Shown piece by piece: positions 1 to 8,527 of a stretch of 64,000 bases of DNA. Source of the stretch: an uncultured Eubacteriales bacterium (GTDB lineage: Bacteria; Bacillota; Clostridia; Oscillospirales; Acutalibacteraceae). Every line of letters begins with the position of its first letter. Positions within the stretch are counted from its first letter, which is position 1. Made by a program: the position numbers and the translations under genes. The notes below the pieces were generated by a model. The model had not been told where the DNA came from. It was given only the letters and a program-made list of their open reading frames with translations, and did no database searches. The stretch covers positions 1 to 64,000 of the forward strand of contig CAKTFN010000005.1 in the NCBI GenBank assembly GCA_934561055.1. Direction: 5' to 3'.

Positions 1-666
1 ATATTTTGCAGCAAATGCATAAAGAGCCTTTGCATAATTCAGGTCTTCTTCATTACCGAAGTTTATATAGTTCTGAGCGAGTGCTGCGGCGTATTGTGCG
101 GCAACATTGCTTGCACCGTTGGTTGTGGAATAGTATTCATTGCTTCCTCTTTGTGGCATAAGTTCAGGAGCACGCCATTTGCCGTGGTCTATACCGTCAT
201 CACCTATTTCATAAATAAAATTGGTAACATTTCCGTCTGCGTCAAGAGTAGTGCAGTTCTTAAAGAATTGTGCAAATTCATTGGTTATATCTTTAAGGTG
301 AGCATAAGTACCTGTTTTCTGGAATTCGTCCTTGTATTCGTAGTAGAGCCAGCCGAGAGTTGAAGCAGTAAAGCCTTCTGTAAGACCGCAGATAATTCCG
401 TCACCTGCATCATGGAAACCGCCATTAGCGATATTTTCTGTGTGACAGTCGTCACGCCATGCAATATGGGATTTTTCGCCCGCACCGATTCCACAATAGT
501 TAGCATCATAGAAATATAACGAATATTGTAAAAGTTTAGCATAGTTGTCAAGTCCTAAATCACTGTCAGCCATTGCAGAGGGAACGACTCCTGCAACAGA
601 ACTTACAGCCATAACAGCAGATGTTGCAAAAACTGCAAGTTTATTTTTGAGTTTTCCTTTGAACAT
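1..666 (-). CDS. Secreted glycoside hydrolase family 9 (cellulase-type), 3' end outside window
   Basis: The gene reads off the left edge, so only the first 222 codons are present. The start ATG at 664-666 is preceded by GAGAGGAG. Residues 1 to about 32 form a signal peptide (basic start, hydrophobic core, ending near SAMA). The mature part holds two blocks typical of GH9: WRDDCHTEN followed by GGFHDAGDG, the first strand/loop with the catalytic-base aspartates, and LTEGFTASTLGWLYYEYKDEF. GH9 enzymes are inverting endo- or exo-glucanases acting on cellulose and related beta-glucans outside the cell. The catalytic acid Glu and any dockerin or CBM would lie in the missing part. It is divergently transcribed from rsmE. 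The family call is from motifs only. Substrate is not determinable. Confidence 0.85.
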   Translation of the reverse strand, partial: MFKGKLKNKLAVFATSAVMAVSSVAGVVPSAMADSDLGLDNYAKLLQYSLYFYDANYCGIGAGEKSHIAWRDDCHTENIANGGFHDAGDGIICGLTEGFTASTLGWLYYEYKDEFQKTGTYAHLKDITNEFAQFFKNCTTLDADGNVTNFIYEIGDDGIDHGKWRAPELMPQRGSNEYYSTTNGASNVAAQYAAALAQNYINFGNEEDLNYAKALYAFAAKY

Positions 667-874
667 AATTATTACTCCTCTCAAAATTTTAAATTTTTTA
701 AAACCATATAAAGCTATTATAATTATAGCATAAAATCCGAATAATTTGTTAATAAATTGTGTACAATTATAGAATAGCAGACTTTTTTGGAATAAATATC
801 AAAAATATACATATTTCATTGTATAATATAACGGAGGTTTTTTCAAATAATGTAAATTTTCATTCAATTTTCAC

Positions 875-903
875 TTGCAAAATATGTAATTATATGATAT
901 AAT
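875..903 (+). promoter_or_regulatory. Sigma-A promoter of rsmE
   Basis: The -35 box TTGCAA (875-880) and -10 box TATAAT (898-903) are separated by 17 bp, about 30 bp before the rsmE start. The rest of the 667-930 interval is AT-rich and shows only this and the GH9 gene's upstream region. Confidence 0.75.
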
Positions 904-937
904 TATAAAAATACTTTTTTATACGGAGATGAAAAAT

Positions 938-1660
938 GTGTCAAGATTCTTTACAAATGATATTGATGAAAATAATATAATTCTTACAGGAAGTGACGCT
1001 AATCATATAGGACGTTCTCTGCGTATGAAAAAAGGTGAAAAAATAACTGTTTGTTGCAATGGATATGATTATAACTGTTCAATAAATAGTATTACTCCCG
1101 ATACAGTCTATCTTGACCTTATTTCAAAAGCTCCGTGTGCTACTGAACCTGATATACAAGTTACACTGTTTCAGGCAATGCCTAAAATGGATAAGCTTGA
1201 ATATATCATTCAGAAAAGTGTTGAACTCGGTGTATCAAGAATAGTCCCCATACTTACAAGAAGATGTATTTCACGTCCGGACGAAAAGGAATTCGCAAAA
1301 AAATTGCCACGTCTTCAAAAAATAGCCGAACAGGCTGCCAAACAGTCCGGCAGAGGAATTATTCCGGAAGTCACACCAATAATAACATACAAAAAAGCTA
1401 TTGATATGATGCAGGAACTTGACCGCACTATAATTCTTTATGAAGAACAGGGCGGTAAAAAATTCAATGATATCAATTTTAATGATGTGAAATCAGTCGG
1501 TTTAGTTATCGGAAGTGAGGGAGGATTTGACCCCGAAGAAATTCTTAATGCTGTTAATTCCGGTGCGGTACAAGTCTGGCTCGGAAAAAGAATACTCCGT
1601 TGTGAAACAGCACCAATAACTGCTATGTCAATTTTGATGTTTTTAACAAATAATATGTAA
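938..1660 (+). CDS. rsmE: 16S rRNA (uracil-1498-N3)-methyltransferase RsmE
   Basis: This is a SPOUT-fold enzyme that methylates N3 of U1498 in 16S rRNA using S-adenosylmethionine, in the cytoplasm as a dimer. The N-terminal PUA-like part starts SRFFTND. The middle has QAMPKMDKLEYIIQKSVELG and PILTRRC. The C-terminal knot has the SAM-binding signature VIGSEGGFDPEE and LGKRILRCETAPI, all family hallmarks. I chose GTG at 938 because GGAG at 925-928 is 9 nt upstream and the protein then begins MSRFF like relatives. The ATG at 929 directly abuts the Shine-Dalgarno site. About 240 aa is normal for the family. The gene is AT-richer than those after 18 kb. It is usually next to prmA, which is absent here. 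Confidence 0.95.
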   Translation: MSRFFTNDIDENNIILTGSDANHIGRSLRMKKGEKITVCCNGYDYNCSINSITPDTVYLDLISKAPCATEPDIQVTLFQAMPKMDKLEYIIQKSVELGVSRIVPILTRRCISRPDEKEFAKKLPRLQKIAEQAAKQSGRGIIPEVTPIITYKKAIDMMQELDRTIILYEEQGGKKFNDINFNDVKSVGLVIGSEGGFDPEEILNAVNSGAVQVWLGKRILRCETAPITAMSILMFLTNNM

Positions 1661-1765
1661 GCCATTGAAATTTTTAAAAAACTATGGTATAATAAATTTG
1701 GTCGATTGCCGGATATATTTTTTAAACCGTCCGGTAAAATATATGTACAGAAAAGAGGAACTATA

Positions 1766-2068
1766 ATGAACAAGTTTTTAGCTGGAGCACTTATTGCTGG
1801 TGCTGTTGTTACTGTAGGTGCAGTTGTAAAGCATATCCTTGCTGATAATTCTGCCGATGATTACGATGATTTTGATGAAGATGATTTCTATGATGAAGAT
1901 GAAGATGATATAAACTTCGATATCTCTGAATCAGAAGATTCTTCCGATGAAAATGATGAAAACAATGAAACTTCTGAAACAGCTTCCGATGAAAAAGAAA
2001 CAACTTCTGAAGAAGAAACTGTTACTACAGATATTCCTGTAGAAAGTGAAGACGATATTAACGATTAA
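1766..2068 (+). CDS. Small acidic protein with N-terminal membrane segment
   Basis: A 100-aa protein whose ATG follows AGAGGAA by 6 nt. Residues 3-22 (FLAGALIAGAVVTVGAVV) form one hydrophobic helix. The rest is extremely acidic, with runs of D and E and Ser/Thr between them, and is predicted disordered. The topology resembles YtxH-like anchored small proteins, but there is no diagnostic motif, so no function is assigned. It follows rsmE by about 105 bp and ends in its own hairpin terminator. The low-complexity acidic region is biased, but the ATG, Shine-Dalgarno site and terminator fit make it a real gene. Confidence 0.7.
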   Translation: MNKFLAGALIAGAVVTVGAVVKHILADNSADDYDDFDEDDFYDEDEDDINFDISESEDSSDENDENNETSETASDEKETTSEEETVTTDIPVESEDDIND

Positions 2069-2079
2069 TAATATCTATT

Positions 2080-2112
2080 AAGCTACTGCAATTCATGCGG
2101 TAGCTTATTTTA
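2080..2112 (+). terminator. Rho-independent terminator after the small acidic gene
   Basis: The stem AAGCTACTGC / GCGGTAGCTT (one G-U pair) has a short loop and is followed by a T-rich ATTTTAT run. Confidence 0.7.
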
Positions 2113-2172
2113 TATATTATGCATATATAAAATAATATTTTTGTGCATAATCACGATTTGCAAAAAATCCTA

Positions 2173-2201
2173 TTGACAAATCTGTTTTTTCTTGCTATAA
2201 T
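2173..2201 (+). promoter_or_regulatory. Promoter of tRNA-Pro
   Basis: Perfect consensus: TTGACA (2173-2178), 17-bp spacer, TATAAT (2196-2201), about 44 bp before the mature tRNA. Confidence 0.85.
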
Positions 2202-2244
2202 ATAAAAGCTTTCTGACGTAGACAAGTTTGAAAAGCTAATTTTC

Positions 2245-2318
2245 CGAGGCGTAACTCAGTTTGGTAGAGTGCTTGGTTTGGGACCAAGATGCCGCAGGTT
2301 CGAGTCCTGTCGCCTCGA
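2245..2318 (+). tRNA. tRNA-Pro (UGG)
   Basis: A 74-nt cloverleaf. The acceptor stem CGAGGCG pairs with CGCCTCG. The anticodon stem CTTGG/CCAAG encloses loop TTTGGGA, with anticodon TGG. The T-loop is TTCGAGT. CCA is not encoded. It sits in a three-tRNA group with its own promoter. Confidence 0.95.
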
Positions 2319-2373
2319 CTATTTTCAAAAAAATTTCCTAAAAAACTTTTTTGAAAATTTTTTTAAAAAGTAC

Positions 2374-2402
2374 TTGACAAATTCAAAATTATGTGATATA
2401 AT
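2374..2402 (+). promoter_or_regulatory. Promoter of the tRNA-Thr / tRNA-Tyr unit
   Basis: TTGACA (2374-2379), 17-bp spacer, TATAAT (2397-2402): full consensus. It lies 38 bp before tRNA-Thr. Confidence 0.85.
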
Positions 2403-2440
2403 AAATAAGTCGAGTGAGACAAGCACTTAAAGATAGTTAA

Positions 2441-2516
2441 GCTGGTGTAGCTCAGTTGGTAGAGCAGCTGATTTGTAATCAGCAGGTCGGGGGTTCGAGT
2501 CCGTCCACCAGCTCCA
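2441..2516 (+). tRNA. tRNA-Thr (UGU)
   Basis: The acceptor stem GCTGGTG pairs with CACCAGC. The anticodon stem GCTGA/TCAGC encloses loop TTTGTAA (anticodon TGT). The T-loop is TTCGAGT and the terminal CCA is encoded (2514-2516). Confidence 0.96.
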
Positions 2517-2529
2517 TTTAACTTAATAT

Positions 2530-2614
<85 letters not shown>

Positions 2615-2620
2615 ACTTAA

Positions 2621-2660
2621 AACCGTTGAAATGTAACCGTTTCAGCGGTTTTTTGTTTTT
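2621..2660 (+). terminator. Terminator of the tRNA-Thr/Tyr transcript
   Basis: The stem AACCGTTGAAA / TTTCAGCGGTT (one G-U pair, 8-nt loop) is followed by TTTTTTGTTTTTC. Confidence 0.85.
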
Positions 2661-2715
2661 CTCGGCAGAAACCGAAACAGGATTTTCTAACAAATTTCCG
2701 GCTCTATAATAAAAG

Positions 2716-3388
2716 GGCTCTATAATAAATGTTGGGGTAACCAAATAAGAGCCTGCAAAAAAAGAAAAGAAAAAATCTAAAAAAGTAGAGCATATTTGGT
2801 AAAAATCCGTTAAAATGGGAATGACGAATAACCAGAAACGGAGGACCAAATATGCTCTACATTGATTTTACAGAAAAACTTCTCGGATTGCAAGACTTAA
2901 AGGTAACAAAGATTGAAAAAAACGAAAAAGCAGTATGTATTTATGCCGAACTGCCAAGGAAAACGCATAATTGTATCTGTTGCGGTACCGCACAACAGAT
3001 ACAATTCACGACTACCGAAATCAGGTCATTAAAGATATTCCGGCATTTGGTAAAACCGTAACCATTGTTTTAAGAAAACGCAGATATCGCTGTCCGCATT
3101 GCGGTAAACGGTTCTTTGAAGAAAATCACTTTCTTCCGAAGTATCACAGAATGACAAATCGGCTTGCTTCTTTTGTAGTAAACAAACTTAGCGATGAACG
3201 TTCATTTACAAGCGTTGCCGGAGAGGTTAACCTTTCTGTTTCGACAGTCATCACCAAAACTTCCGTCGTTTCAAAAATCGTATCTTACATATGTTTTATT
3301 ACAAGTCATTGTTTCAAAACAAAGCAGCCGCCTGACGGCGACTGCTACTTCATTTCCTTTTTTCTACCCCAGCTATTAACAGAGAGCC
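2716..3388 (+). mobile_element. Degenerate, internally deleted ISL3-family insertion sequence
   Basis: The left end reads GGGCTCTATAATAAATGTTG and continues GGGGTAAC (from 2716). The right end contains CTACCCC and ends AGAGAGCC at 3388. The ends are imperfect inverted repeats of about 27 bp, of the GGCTCT...GGGG type seen in ISL3 elements. Between them lies only the N-terminal part of an ISL3 transposase with a frameshift. A second partial copy of the left terminal motif (GGCTCTATAATAAA) sits at 2700-2713. I found no clear 8-bp target duplication. At about 670 bp it is far shorter than an intact ISL3 element, so it is not autonomous. Confidence 0.75.
2852..3300 (+). pseudogene. ISL3-family transposase remnant (frameshifted and truncated)
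   Basis: The first frame (ATG at 2852, GGAGG upstream) encodes MLYIDFTEKLLGLQDLKVTK and then the first zinc-ribbon half, CICCGTAQ. The match to ISL3 transposases continues in another frame from about 2995: YRNQVIKDIPAFGKTVTI, then RYRCPHCGKRFFEE and the start of the helix-turn-helix region (FTSVAGEVNLSVSTV). The two halves of the ISL3 zinc-finger domain (CxxC...CxxC) are therefore in different frames. The DDE catalytic domain is missing altogether. Sequence similarity fades near 3300. The protein cannot be functional. Confidence 0.85.
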
Positions 3389-3400
3389 GTTCACAGTAGT

Positions 3401-3445
3401 AAAAAGAAGGTTGTCGCTTCTCATTTTTATGATTTGCGACAACCT
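3401..3445 (-). terminator. Terminator of the 3.4-17.5 kb minus-strand cluster
   Basis: The stem AGGTTGTCGC / GCGACAACCT (10 bp perfect) is followed on the minus strand by TCTTTTT. It lies about 30 nt after the stop of the last cluster gene. Confidence 0.8.
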
Positions 3446-3476
3446 CTTTGCTTTAATAAATCTTTTTAGTCACTAC

Positions 3477-6400
3477 TTATGCACCGGCAAGCATCATAAG
3501 GAACTTGAAAACAAGAATTAGAAGCATTACTATCCAATGAAGAAACTCTTTAAATGAATCCTGATTTATCGAGATCTTATTTCCGCAAACATCACAAACA
3601 CCGTCTTTGTCAGAATCAACATGTCCTGCCGCCTCGATAACATCTCTGTGTTCCTGTTCGCCGCACATTTTACATTCATAAATTGTATAACCGTCTTCTG
3701 TGCAGGTTGCCGTAACAACTTTGACCATTTCATAATCATGAGAAAGTTTTTCAATTTCTTTCTGTTCAACGATAACCTTTCCGCAAACCGAGCAGTGCAT
3801 ACCTTCGGTAAGACCGCTGTTTTTGCACGTTGCCGCTACAGCTTCATCAATTATAATAGTATGCGCTACCATTGAATTGTCATCCACGATTGTATCGGTT
3901 GCGTCGCAACGATCGCACTTCGCAGTCTTTGTTCCGTCCTCTGTGCAGGTTGCATTCTTATCCGAAACATAGTTTGTAAAGCTGTGACCGAGCTTTGTTC
4001 CCTTATCGGCTACAGTATCGGTTGCATCGCAACGATCGCACTTTGCGGTCTTTGTTCCGTCTTCCGTACAAGTTGCATTCTTATCCGAAACATAGTTTGT
4101 AAAGCTGTGACCGAGCTTTGTTCCCTCATCGGCTACAGTATCGGTCTTGTCGCAACGATCGCACTTTGCGGTCTTTGTTCCGTCTTCTGTACAAGTTGCA
4201 TTCTTATCCGAAACATAGTTTGTAAAGCTGTGACCGAGCTTTGAGCCCTCATCGGCTACAGTATCGGTTGCGTCACAACGATCGCACTTCGCAGTCTTTG
4301 TTCCGTCCTCTGTGCAGGTTGCGTTCTTATCCGAAACGTAATTTGTAAAACTGTGACCGAGCTTGTCAATCTTATTACCGACTGCAATTTTTGCATTGCA
4401 ACCAAGACAATAAGTATCTCCCGTATAACCGTCTTTTTCACAGGTTGCGGCACTGCTGTCTCTTGTTTCGGTCTTTCCTATATGGTTTTCGAAATCCTTT
4501 GCTGTTACAACAGCAGACTTATCAATAAGTTTTTCAAACTTTGAGTCCGTTGCATAAAGTCCGCACTTTTCGCAATGGTAATATTCAATATTACCGGTTG
4601 CGGCACAGGTTGCTTTTACTTCATCAACATGTTTTGCGTTTTCATGTTTGCAGATGTTTTTATTACATACATCACAAATTCCGTTATTGTCGCTGTCTTT
4701 ATGACCTGCGGCAGGAATGCTTTCATCATAGCCGTATCCGCAAACAGAACATGTGGAGGTCTTTGTTCCGCTTTCGGTACAGGTTGCTTTTTTAGTTACT
4801 TTTGATGTAAATTCACAGGCATTTGTTTCCGTATGTGTTGAATCGTTTTCACAAACTCTCTTATGAGTTTCTGTTCCGTCAACATGAATCCATTCGCCAT
4901 ACTTGTGGCCGAGTTTTGAGTCCTTGTCGGCTACAGTATCGGTTGCATCGCAACGATCGCACTTTGCAGTCTTTGTTCCGTCTTCCGTACAAGTTGCATT
5001 CTTATCCGAAACATAGTTTGTAAAGCTGTGGCCGAGCTTTGAACCCTCATCGGCTACAGTATCGGTTGCGTCGCAACGATCGCACTCTGCGGTCTTTGTT
5101 CCGTCCTCTGTGCAGGTTGCGTTCTTATCCGAAACATAGTTTGTAAAGCTGTGACCGAGCTTGTCAATCTTCTTGCCGACTGCAATTTTTGCATTGCAAC
5201 CAAGACAATAAGTATCTCCCGTATAACCGTCTTTTTCACAGGTTGCGGCACTGCTGTCTCTTGTTTCGGTCTTTCCTATATGGTTTTCGAAATCCTTTGC
5301 TGTTACAACAGCAGACTTATCAATAAGTTTTTCAAACTTTGAGTCCGTTGCATAAAGTCCGCACTTTTCGCAATGGTAATATTCAATATTACCGGTTGCG
5401 GCACAGGTTGCTTTTACTTCATCAACATGTTTTGCGTTTTCATGTTTGCAGATGTTTTTATTACATACATCACAAATTCCGTTATTGTCGCTGTCTTTAT
5501 GACCTGCGGCAGGAATGCTTTCATCATAGCTGTATCCGCAAACAGAACATGTGAAGGTCTTTGTTCCGCTTTCGGTACAGGTTGCTTTTTTAGTTACTTT
5601 TGATGTAAATTCACAGGCGTTTGTTTCCGTATGTGTTGAATCGTTTTCACAAACTCTCTTATGAGTTTCTGTTTCGTCAACATGAATCCATTCGCCATAC
5701 TTGTGGCCGAGCTTTGAGCCCTTATCGGCTACTGTATCGGTTGCGTCGCAACGATCGCACTTTGCAGTCTTTGTTCCGTCTTCCGTACAAGTTGCATTCT
5801 TATCAGAAACATAGTTTGTAAAACTGTGGCCGAGTTTTGTTCCCTTCTCGGTTACAGTATCGGTTGCGTCGCAACGATCGCACTTTGCAGTCTTTGTTCC
5901 GTCCTCTGTGCAGGTTGCATTCTTATCCGAAACATAGTTTGTAAAGCTGTGGCCGAGCTTTGAGCCCTTATCGGCTACTGTATCGGTTACATCGCAACGA
6001 TCGCACTTTGCAGTCTTTGTTCCGTCCTCTGTGCAGGTTGCGTTCTTATCCGAAACGTAATTTGTAAAACTGTGACCGAGAGCCTCAACATAACCATCTA
6101 CATATGACGCACCGCATAACTTACAAATGTGTGTGGTATATCCTTCGGTTACACAAGTGGGCAATATAACAGTATCTTCATAGTTATGGGGCGGACATAC
6201 ACTACCTTTAACAGTAATTTTACCGCTTACCAATTCAAAATCGACATCATCTTCATTGTAATTTGAAATTTCGCCGGATGAATATGTAACCGCTACAGTC
6301 GCATCACCGTTCTGAGCGGATTCAAGAACTTTAAACGTTGCGGTAAGAATCGTTCCGTTATAAGTGCTGTCCTTTCCGGAAATCCAAACCGCTTTTTTTG

Positions 6401-7037
6401 AAAAAGCAAATTGTCCTCCAAGGGCATCTGCAACCGTAACATCCTGAAGATTCAATCTTGTTTTGTCATAATCAAATCCAAGAGCAAATGTATTAATTCC
6501 CGGGTTGCCGGAAATCACAACATCTAAAGATACTTCTTCGCCGGGTGCGGCCGTTGCCGATGAAACCGTAATTGCGCGCTTTTGCGATGCTTTTTCCTTT
6601 ACGATAATCTTTCCGTCAACAACGGTGGTTTTTACCGATTCTTCATCATAGTTTCCGCACATTCTTACTATAAAACTTGTCTTATACTCTCCGGGAGCAA
6701 CATCCTCGCCGATATTAAATGTTAATGTAGCCAATACTCCGTTCTCGCTCATATCTTCTTCGGATACCCAAACATATTGCTTACCCTTTGTGAGATCGGA
6801 AATAAGCGAACCGTTTTTAATTGTTGCTGTTTTCAATTCGGAGGAATGATTGGGTGTTATTGAAAGATAAGCAAATCCCGGGTTATTTGAAAGAATAATC
6901 GGTACTTCAACTTTATCTCCGGGACAACATTCCACATCACCGCACCTTATTTCAAGCGTATCAACGGCAAAAGACGTTAGTGATGAACAAGTCAGCATTA
7001 ATGCAAGACAAAGAATTAATGAAATTATTTTTTTCAT
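3477..7037 (-). CDS. Secreted scaffold protein: two cohesin domains plus long Cys-repeat stalk
   Basis: About 1186 aa. Signal peptide 1-25. Residues about 27-150 are a cohesin-like beta domain of subtype B (NNPGFAYLSITP...KGKQYVWV...RMCGNYDE). About 155-280 is a cohesin of subtype A (GNPGINTFALGFDYD, GGQFAFSKKAVWI, GEISNYNEDDVDF). About 285-1150 is a stalk of Cys repeats: nine copies of a 41-residue unit (NATCTEDGTKTAKCDRCD) with two longer blocks. The last 22 residues (FLHWIVMLLILVFKFLMMLA) are hydrophobic and may hold the protein in the membrane; no LPxTG is present. The ATG at 7037 has GGGGAG 7 nt upstream, better than the TTG at 7043. Cohesins bind dockerins with calcium, and four dockerin proteins are in or beside this gene set. 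It is the last gene before the terminator. Cohesin fold by motif, partners inferred. Confidence 0.8.
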   Translation of the reverse strand: MKKIISLILCLALMLTCSSLTSFAVDTLEIRCGDVECCPGDKVEVPIILSNNPGFAYLSITPNHSSELKTATIKNGSLISDLTKGKQYVWVSEEDMSENGVLATLTFNIGEDVAPGEYKTSFIVRMCGNYDEESVKTTVVDGKIIVKEKASQKRAITVSSATAAPGEEVSLDVVISGNPGINTFALGFDYDKTRLNLQDVTVADALGGQFAFSKKAVWISGKDSTYNGTILTATFKVLESAQNGDATVAVTYSSGEISNYNEDDVDFELVSGKITVKGSVCPPHNYEDTVILPTCVTEGYTTHICKLCGASYVDGYVEALGHSFTNYVSDKNATCTEDGTKTAKCDRCDVTDTVADKGSKLGHSFTNYVSDKNATCTEDGTKTAKCDRCDATDTVTEKGTKLGHSFTNYVSDKNATCTEDGTKTAKCDRCDATDTVADKGSKLGHKYGEWIHVDETETHKRVCENDSTHTETNACEFTSKVTKKATCTESGTKTFTCSVCGYSYDESIPAAGHKDSDNNGICDVCNKNICKHENAKHVDEVKATCAATGNIEYYHCEKCGLYATDSKFEKLIDKSAVVTAKDFENHIGKTETRDSSAATCEKDGYTGDTYCLGCNAKIAVGKKIDKLGHSFTNYVSDKNATCTEDGTKTAECDRCDATDTVADEGSKLGHSFTNYVSDKNATCTEDGTKTAKCDRCDATDTVADKDSKLGHKYGEWIHVDGTETHKRVCENDSTHTETNACEFTSKVTKKATCTESGTKTSTCSVCGYGYDESIPAAGHKDSDNNGICDVCNKNICKHENAKHVDEVKATCAATGNIEYYHCEKCGLYATDSKFEKLIDKSAVVTAKDFENHIGKTETRDSSAATCEKDGYTGDTYCLGCNAKIAVGNKIDKLGHSFTNYVSDKNATCTEDGTKTAKCDRCDATDTVADEGSKLGHSFTNYVSDKNATCTEDGTKTAKCDRCDKTDTVADEGTKLGHSFTNYVSDKNATCTEDGTKTAKCDRCDATDTVADKGTKLGHSFTNYVSDKNATCTEDGTKTAKCDRCDATDTIVDDNSMVAHTIIIDEAVAATCKNSGLTEGMHCSVCGKVIVEQKEIEKLSHDYEMVKVVTATCTEDGYTIYECKMCGEQEHRDVIEAAGHVDSDKDGVCDVCGNKISINQDSFKEFLHWIVMLLILVFKFLMMLAGA
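4256..5851 (-). repeat. Two tandem 798-bp near-identical repeats within the scaffold gene
   Basis: A 266-codon block is duplicated head to tail with a period of exactly 798 bp. For example, the stretch at 4353-4544 recurs at 5151-5342 almost base for base. Each unit holds a KYGEW block, two non-41-mer Cys blocks and two of the 41-aa (123-bp) repeats. Additional 123-bp repeats flank both sides (3970-4250 and 5850-6080). The phase of the boundaries is arbitrary. The length keeps the reading frame. Near identity suggests recent duplication or gene conversion, and risk of assembly collapse. Confidence 0.9.
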
Positions 7038-7052
7038 AGTCAATCTCCCCTA

Positions 7053-8513
7053 TTATTTGCCCAAAACAATTGATGATGTTCCGGTTTCATAATCATAGTT
7101 TGCCAAATACTTTTTAAGACGAATAACATCAAATCCGTCAATAGTACCGTCTCCGTTTGCATCGGCACCGGGCTGAATTCCAACGGTTGACGTTTGCGTT
7201 TCATAATCATAGTTTGCCAAATATTTTTTGAGCCTGATTACGTCAAATCCGTCAATAACACCGTCTCCGTTCGCATCACCGTAAACAAAATCAATAACCT
7301 CAATTATTCCCGGAACAGTGCTGATTGCAACGTGTTTTTCGTCATAGTTGGCGCACATTCTTATTTTAAAATCAACAGAATATTCACCCGCTTCAACGTC
7401 ATCGGCAATAGAGAAAGTAAATGTCATCAAGGTTCCGTCTTCGGAAACATCTTCATCGGCAACCCAAAGATACTGTTTACCCTGTGTAAAGTCTGAAATT
7501 AAAGTTCCGTTTGTAACACTGACAAGAGTAAGTTCAGAAGAATAAACCGGCGTAAGTTCAAGATATGAAAATCCCGGATTATTTTTAATTTTAACCGAAA
7601 CGGTACATTCTTTTCCTTTAGTAACTTTTTTGCTGTCAACAACAATTTGTGCTGCATTCGGGTCAAACTTTTTAATATTAATTTTACCGGCAACAAGGTC
7701 AAAATCAACATCTTCCTCATCATAGTTTGCGATTTCTCCTTCGGAATATGAAACCGCAACCGATGTCTCGCCGTCTTCGGCATCATCAAGAACCTTAAAC
7801 ACTGCCGTTAAAATTTTTCCGTTATAATTTGTATCGGAATTGTTGATCCACACTGCTTTTTTTGAAAAAGCAAATTGTCCGCCGAGCGCTTCTGCAATTG
7901 AAACGCTTTGAAGGCTGAGCTTTGAAGTATCATAATTAAAAGTTAAAGAAAATGTATTGATTCCGGGGTTGCCTTCGATTGAAACATCAAGCGAAACAGT
8001 GTCACCCGGAACTGCGGTTGCAGAGGAAACGGTGATTGTTCCGTTTTTAACCGTTTCCTTTTTAACTGTAATTTTTCCCGCAACAAGCTTAAAATCAACG
8101 TCTTCTTCATTGTAATTTGAAATTTCTCCGGCATCGTATGAAACCGAAACAGCGGCGTCACCCGCAACGGCATTTTCAAGAACTTTGAATTTCGCCGTCA
8201 AGATTTTTCCGTTGTATGTGCTATCCTGGCTGTTAATCCATACCGCTTTTTTAGCGTAAGCAAACTGTCCGCCAAGTTCGTCTGCAACAGTAACGCTTTG
8301 AAGGCTGAGTCTTGAAGTATCATAATTAAAAGTCAAAGAAAACGTATTAATTCCCGGGTTTGAAGAAATTTCAACGTTAAGTGAAACTTCTTCACCGGGC
8401 GCGGCCGTTGCCGATGAAACAGCAATAGTTGCTTCGTTTGCCGCAAAAGCAAACGGAACACCCGCAATGATAATAAGAATTGCCATAAACAGAGCCAAAA
8501 ACCTATTTCTCAT
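7053..8513 (-). CDS. Scaffoldin-like protein: three cohesins and a C-terminal dockerin
   Basis: 486 aa, with AAGGAGG before the ATG. Signal peptide 1-24. Cohesin A1 about 28-150 and A2 about 158-282 share NPGINTFSLTFNYDTS, GGQFA and KKAVWI. Cohesin B about 289-410 has NNPGFSYLELTPVYSS, KGKQYLWV and RMCANYDE. The C-terminal dockerin (about 416-486) has two EF-hand-like calcium loops (DANGDGVID, DANGDGTID), each followed by GFDVIRLKKYLANYD. The helix residues after the loops differ from those of the three neighbouring dockerins (NNKDLTRLLKY), which suggests a different partner. Carrying both module types is the mark of an adaptor or primary scaffoldin. It lies 14 nt after its upstream neighbour, so it is in the same operon. 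No CBM or enzyme domain is present. Confidence 0.85.
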   Translation of the reverse strand: MRNRFLALFMAILIIIAGVPFAFAANEATIAVSSATAAPGEEVSLNVEISSNPGINTFSLTFNYDTSRLSLQSVTVADELGGQFAYAKKAVWINSQDSTYNGKILTAKFKVLENAVAGDAAVSVSYDAGEISNYNEEDVDFKLVAGKITVKKETVKNGTITVSSATAVPGDTVSLDVSIEGNPGINTFSLTFNYDTSKLSLQSVSIAEALGGQFAFSKKAVWINNSDTNYNGKILTAVFKVLDDAEDGETSVAVSYSEGEIANYDEEDVDFDLVAGKINIKKFDPNAAQIVVDSKKVTKGKECTVSVKIKNNPGFSYLELTPVYSSELTLVSVTNGTLISDFTQGKQYLWVADEDVSEDGTLMTFTFSIADDVEAGEYSVDFKIRMCANYDEKHVAISTVPGIIEVIDFVYGDANGDGVIDGFDVIRLKKYLANYDYETQTSTVGIQPGADANGDGTIDGFDVIRLKKYLANYDYETGTSSIVLGK

Positions 8514-8527
8514 TTTTTGTTACCTCC

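Noticed and set aside
929..937. ATG at 929 as the rsmE start
   Set aside because: It abuts the GGAG site; the GTG at 938 has normal spacing and gives the family N-terminus MSRFF.
3984..5821. Several plus-strand open frames with Cys and aromatic residues, repeated every 798 bp
   Set aside because: They are antisense shadows of the Cys-repeat scaffold gene; they have no Shine-Dalgarno sites and repeat only because the sense gene does.
3966..6090. Regular 123-bp repeats that could suggest a CRISPR array
   Set aside because: The repeats are in-frame coding units without unique spacers, and no cas genes are present.
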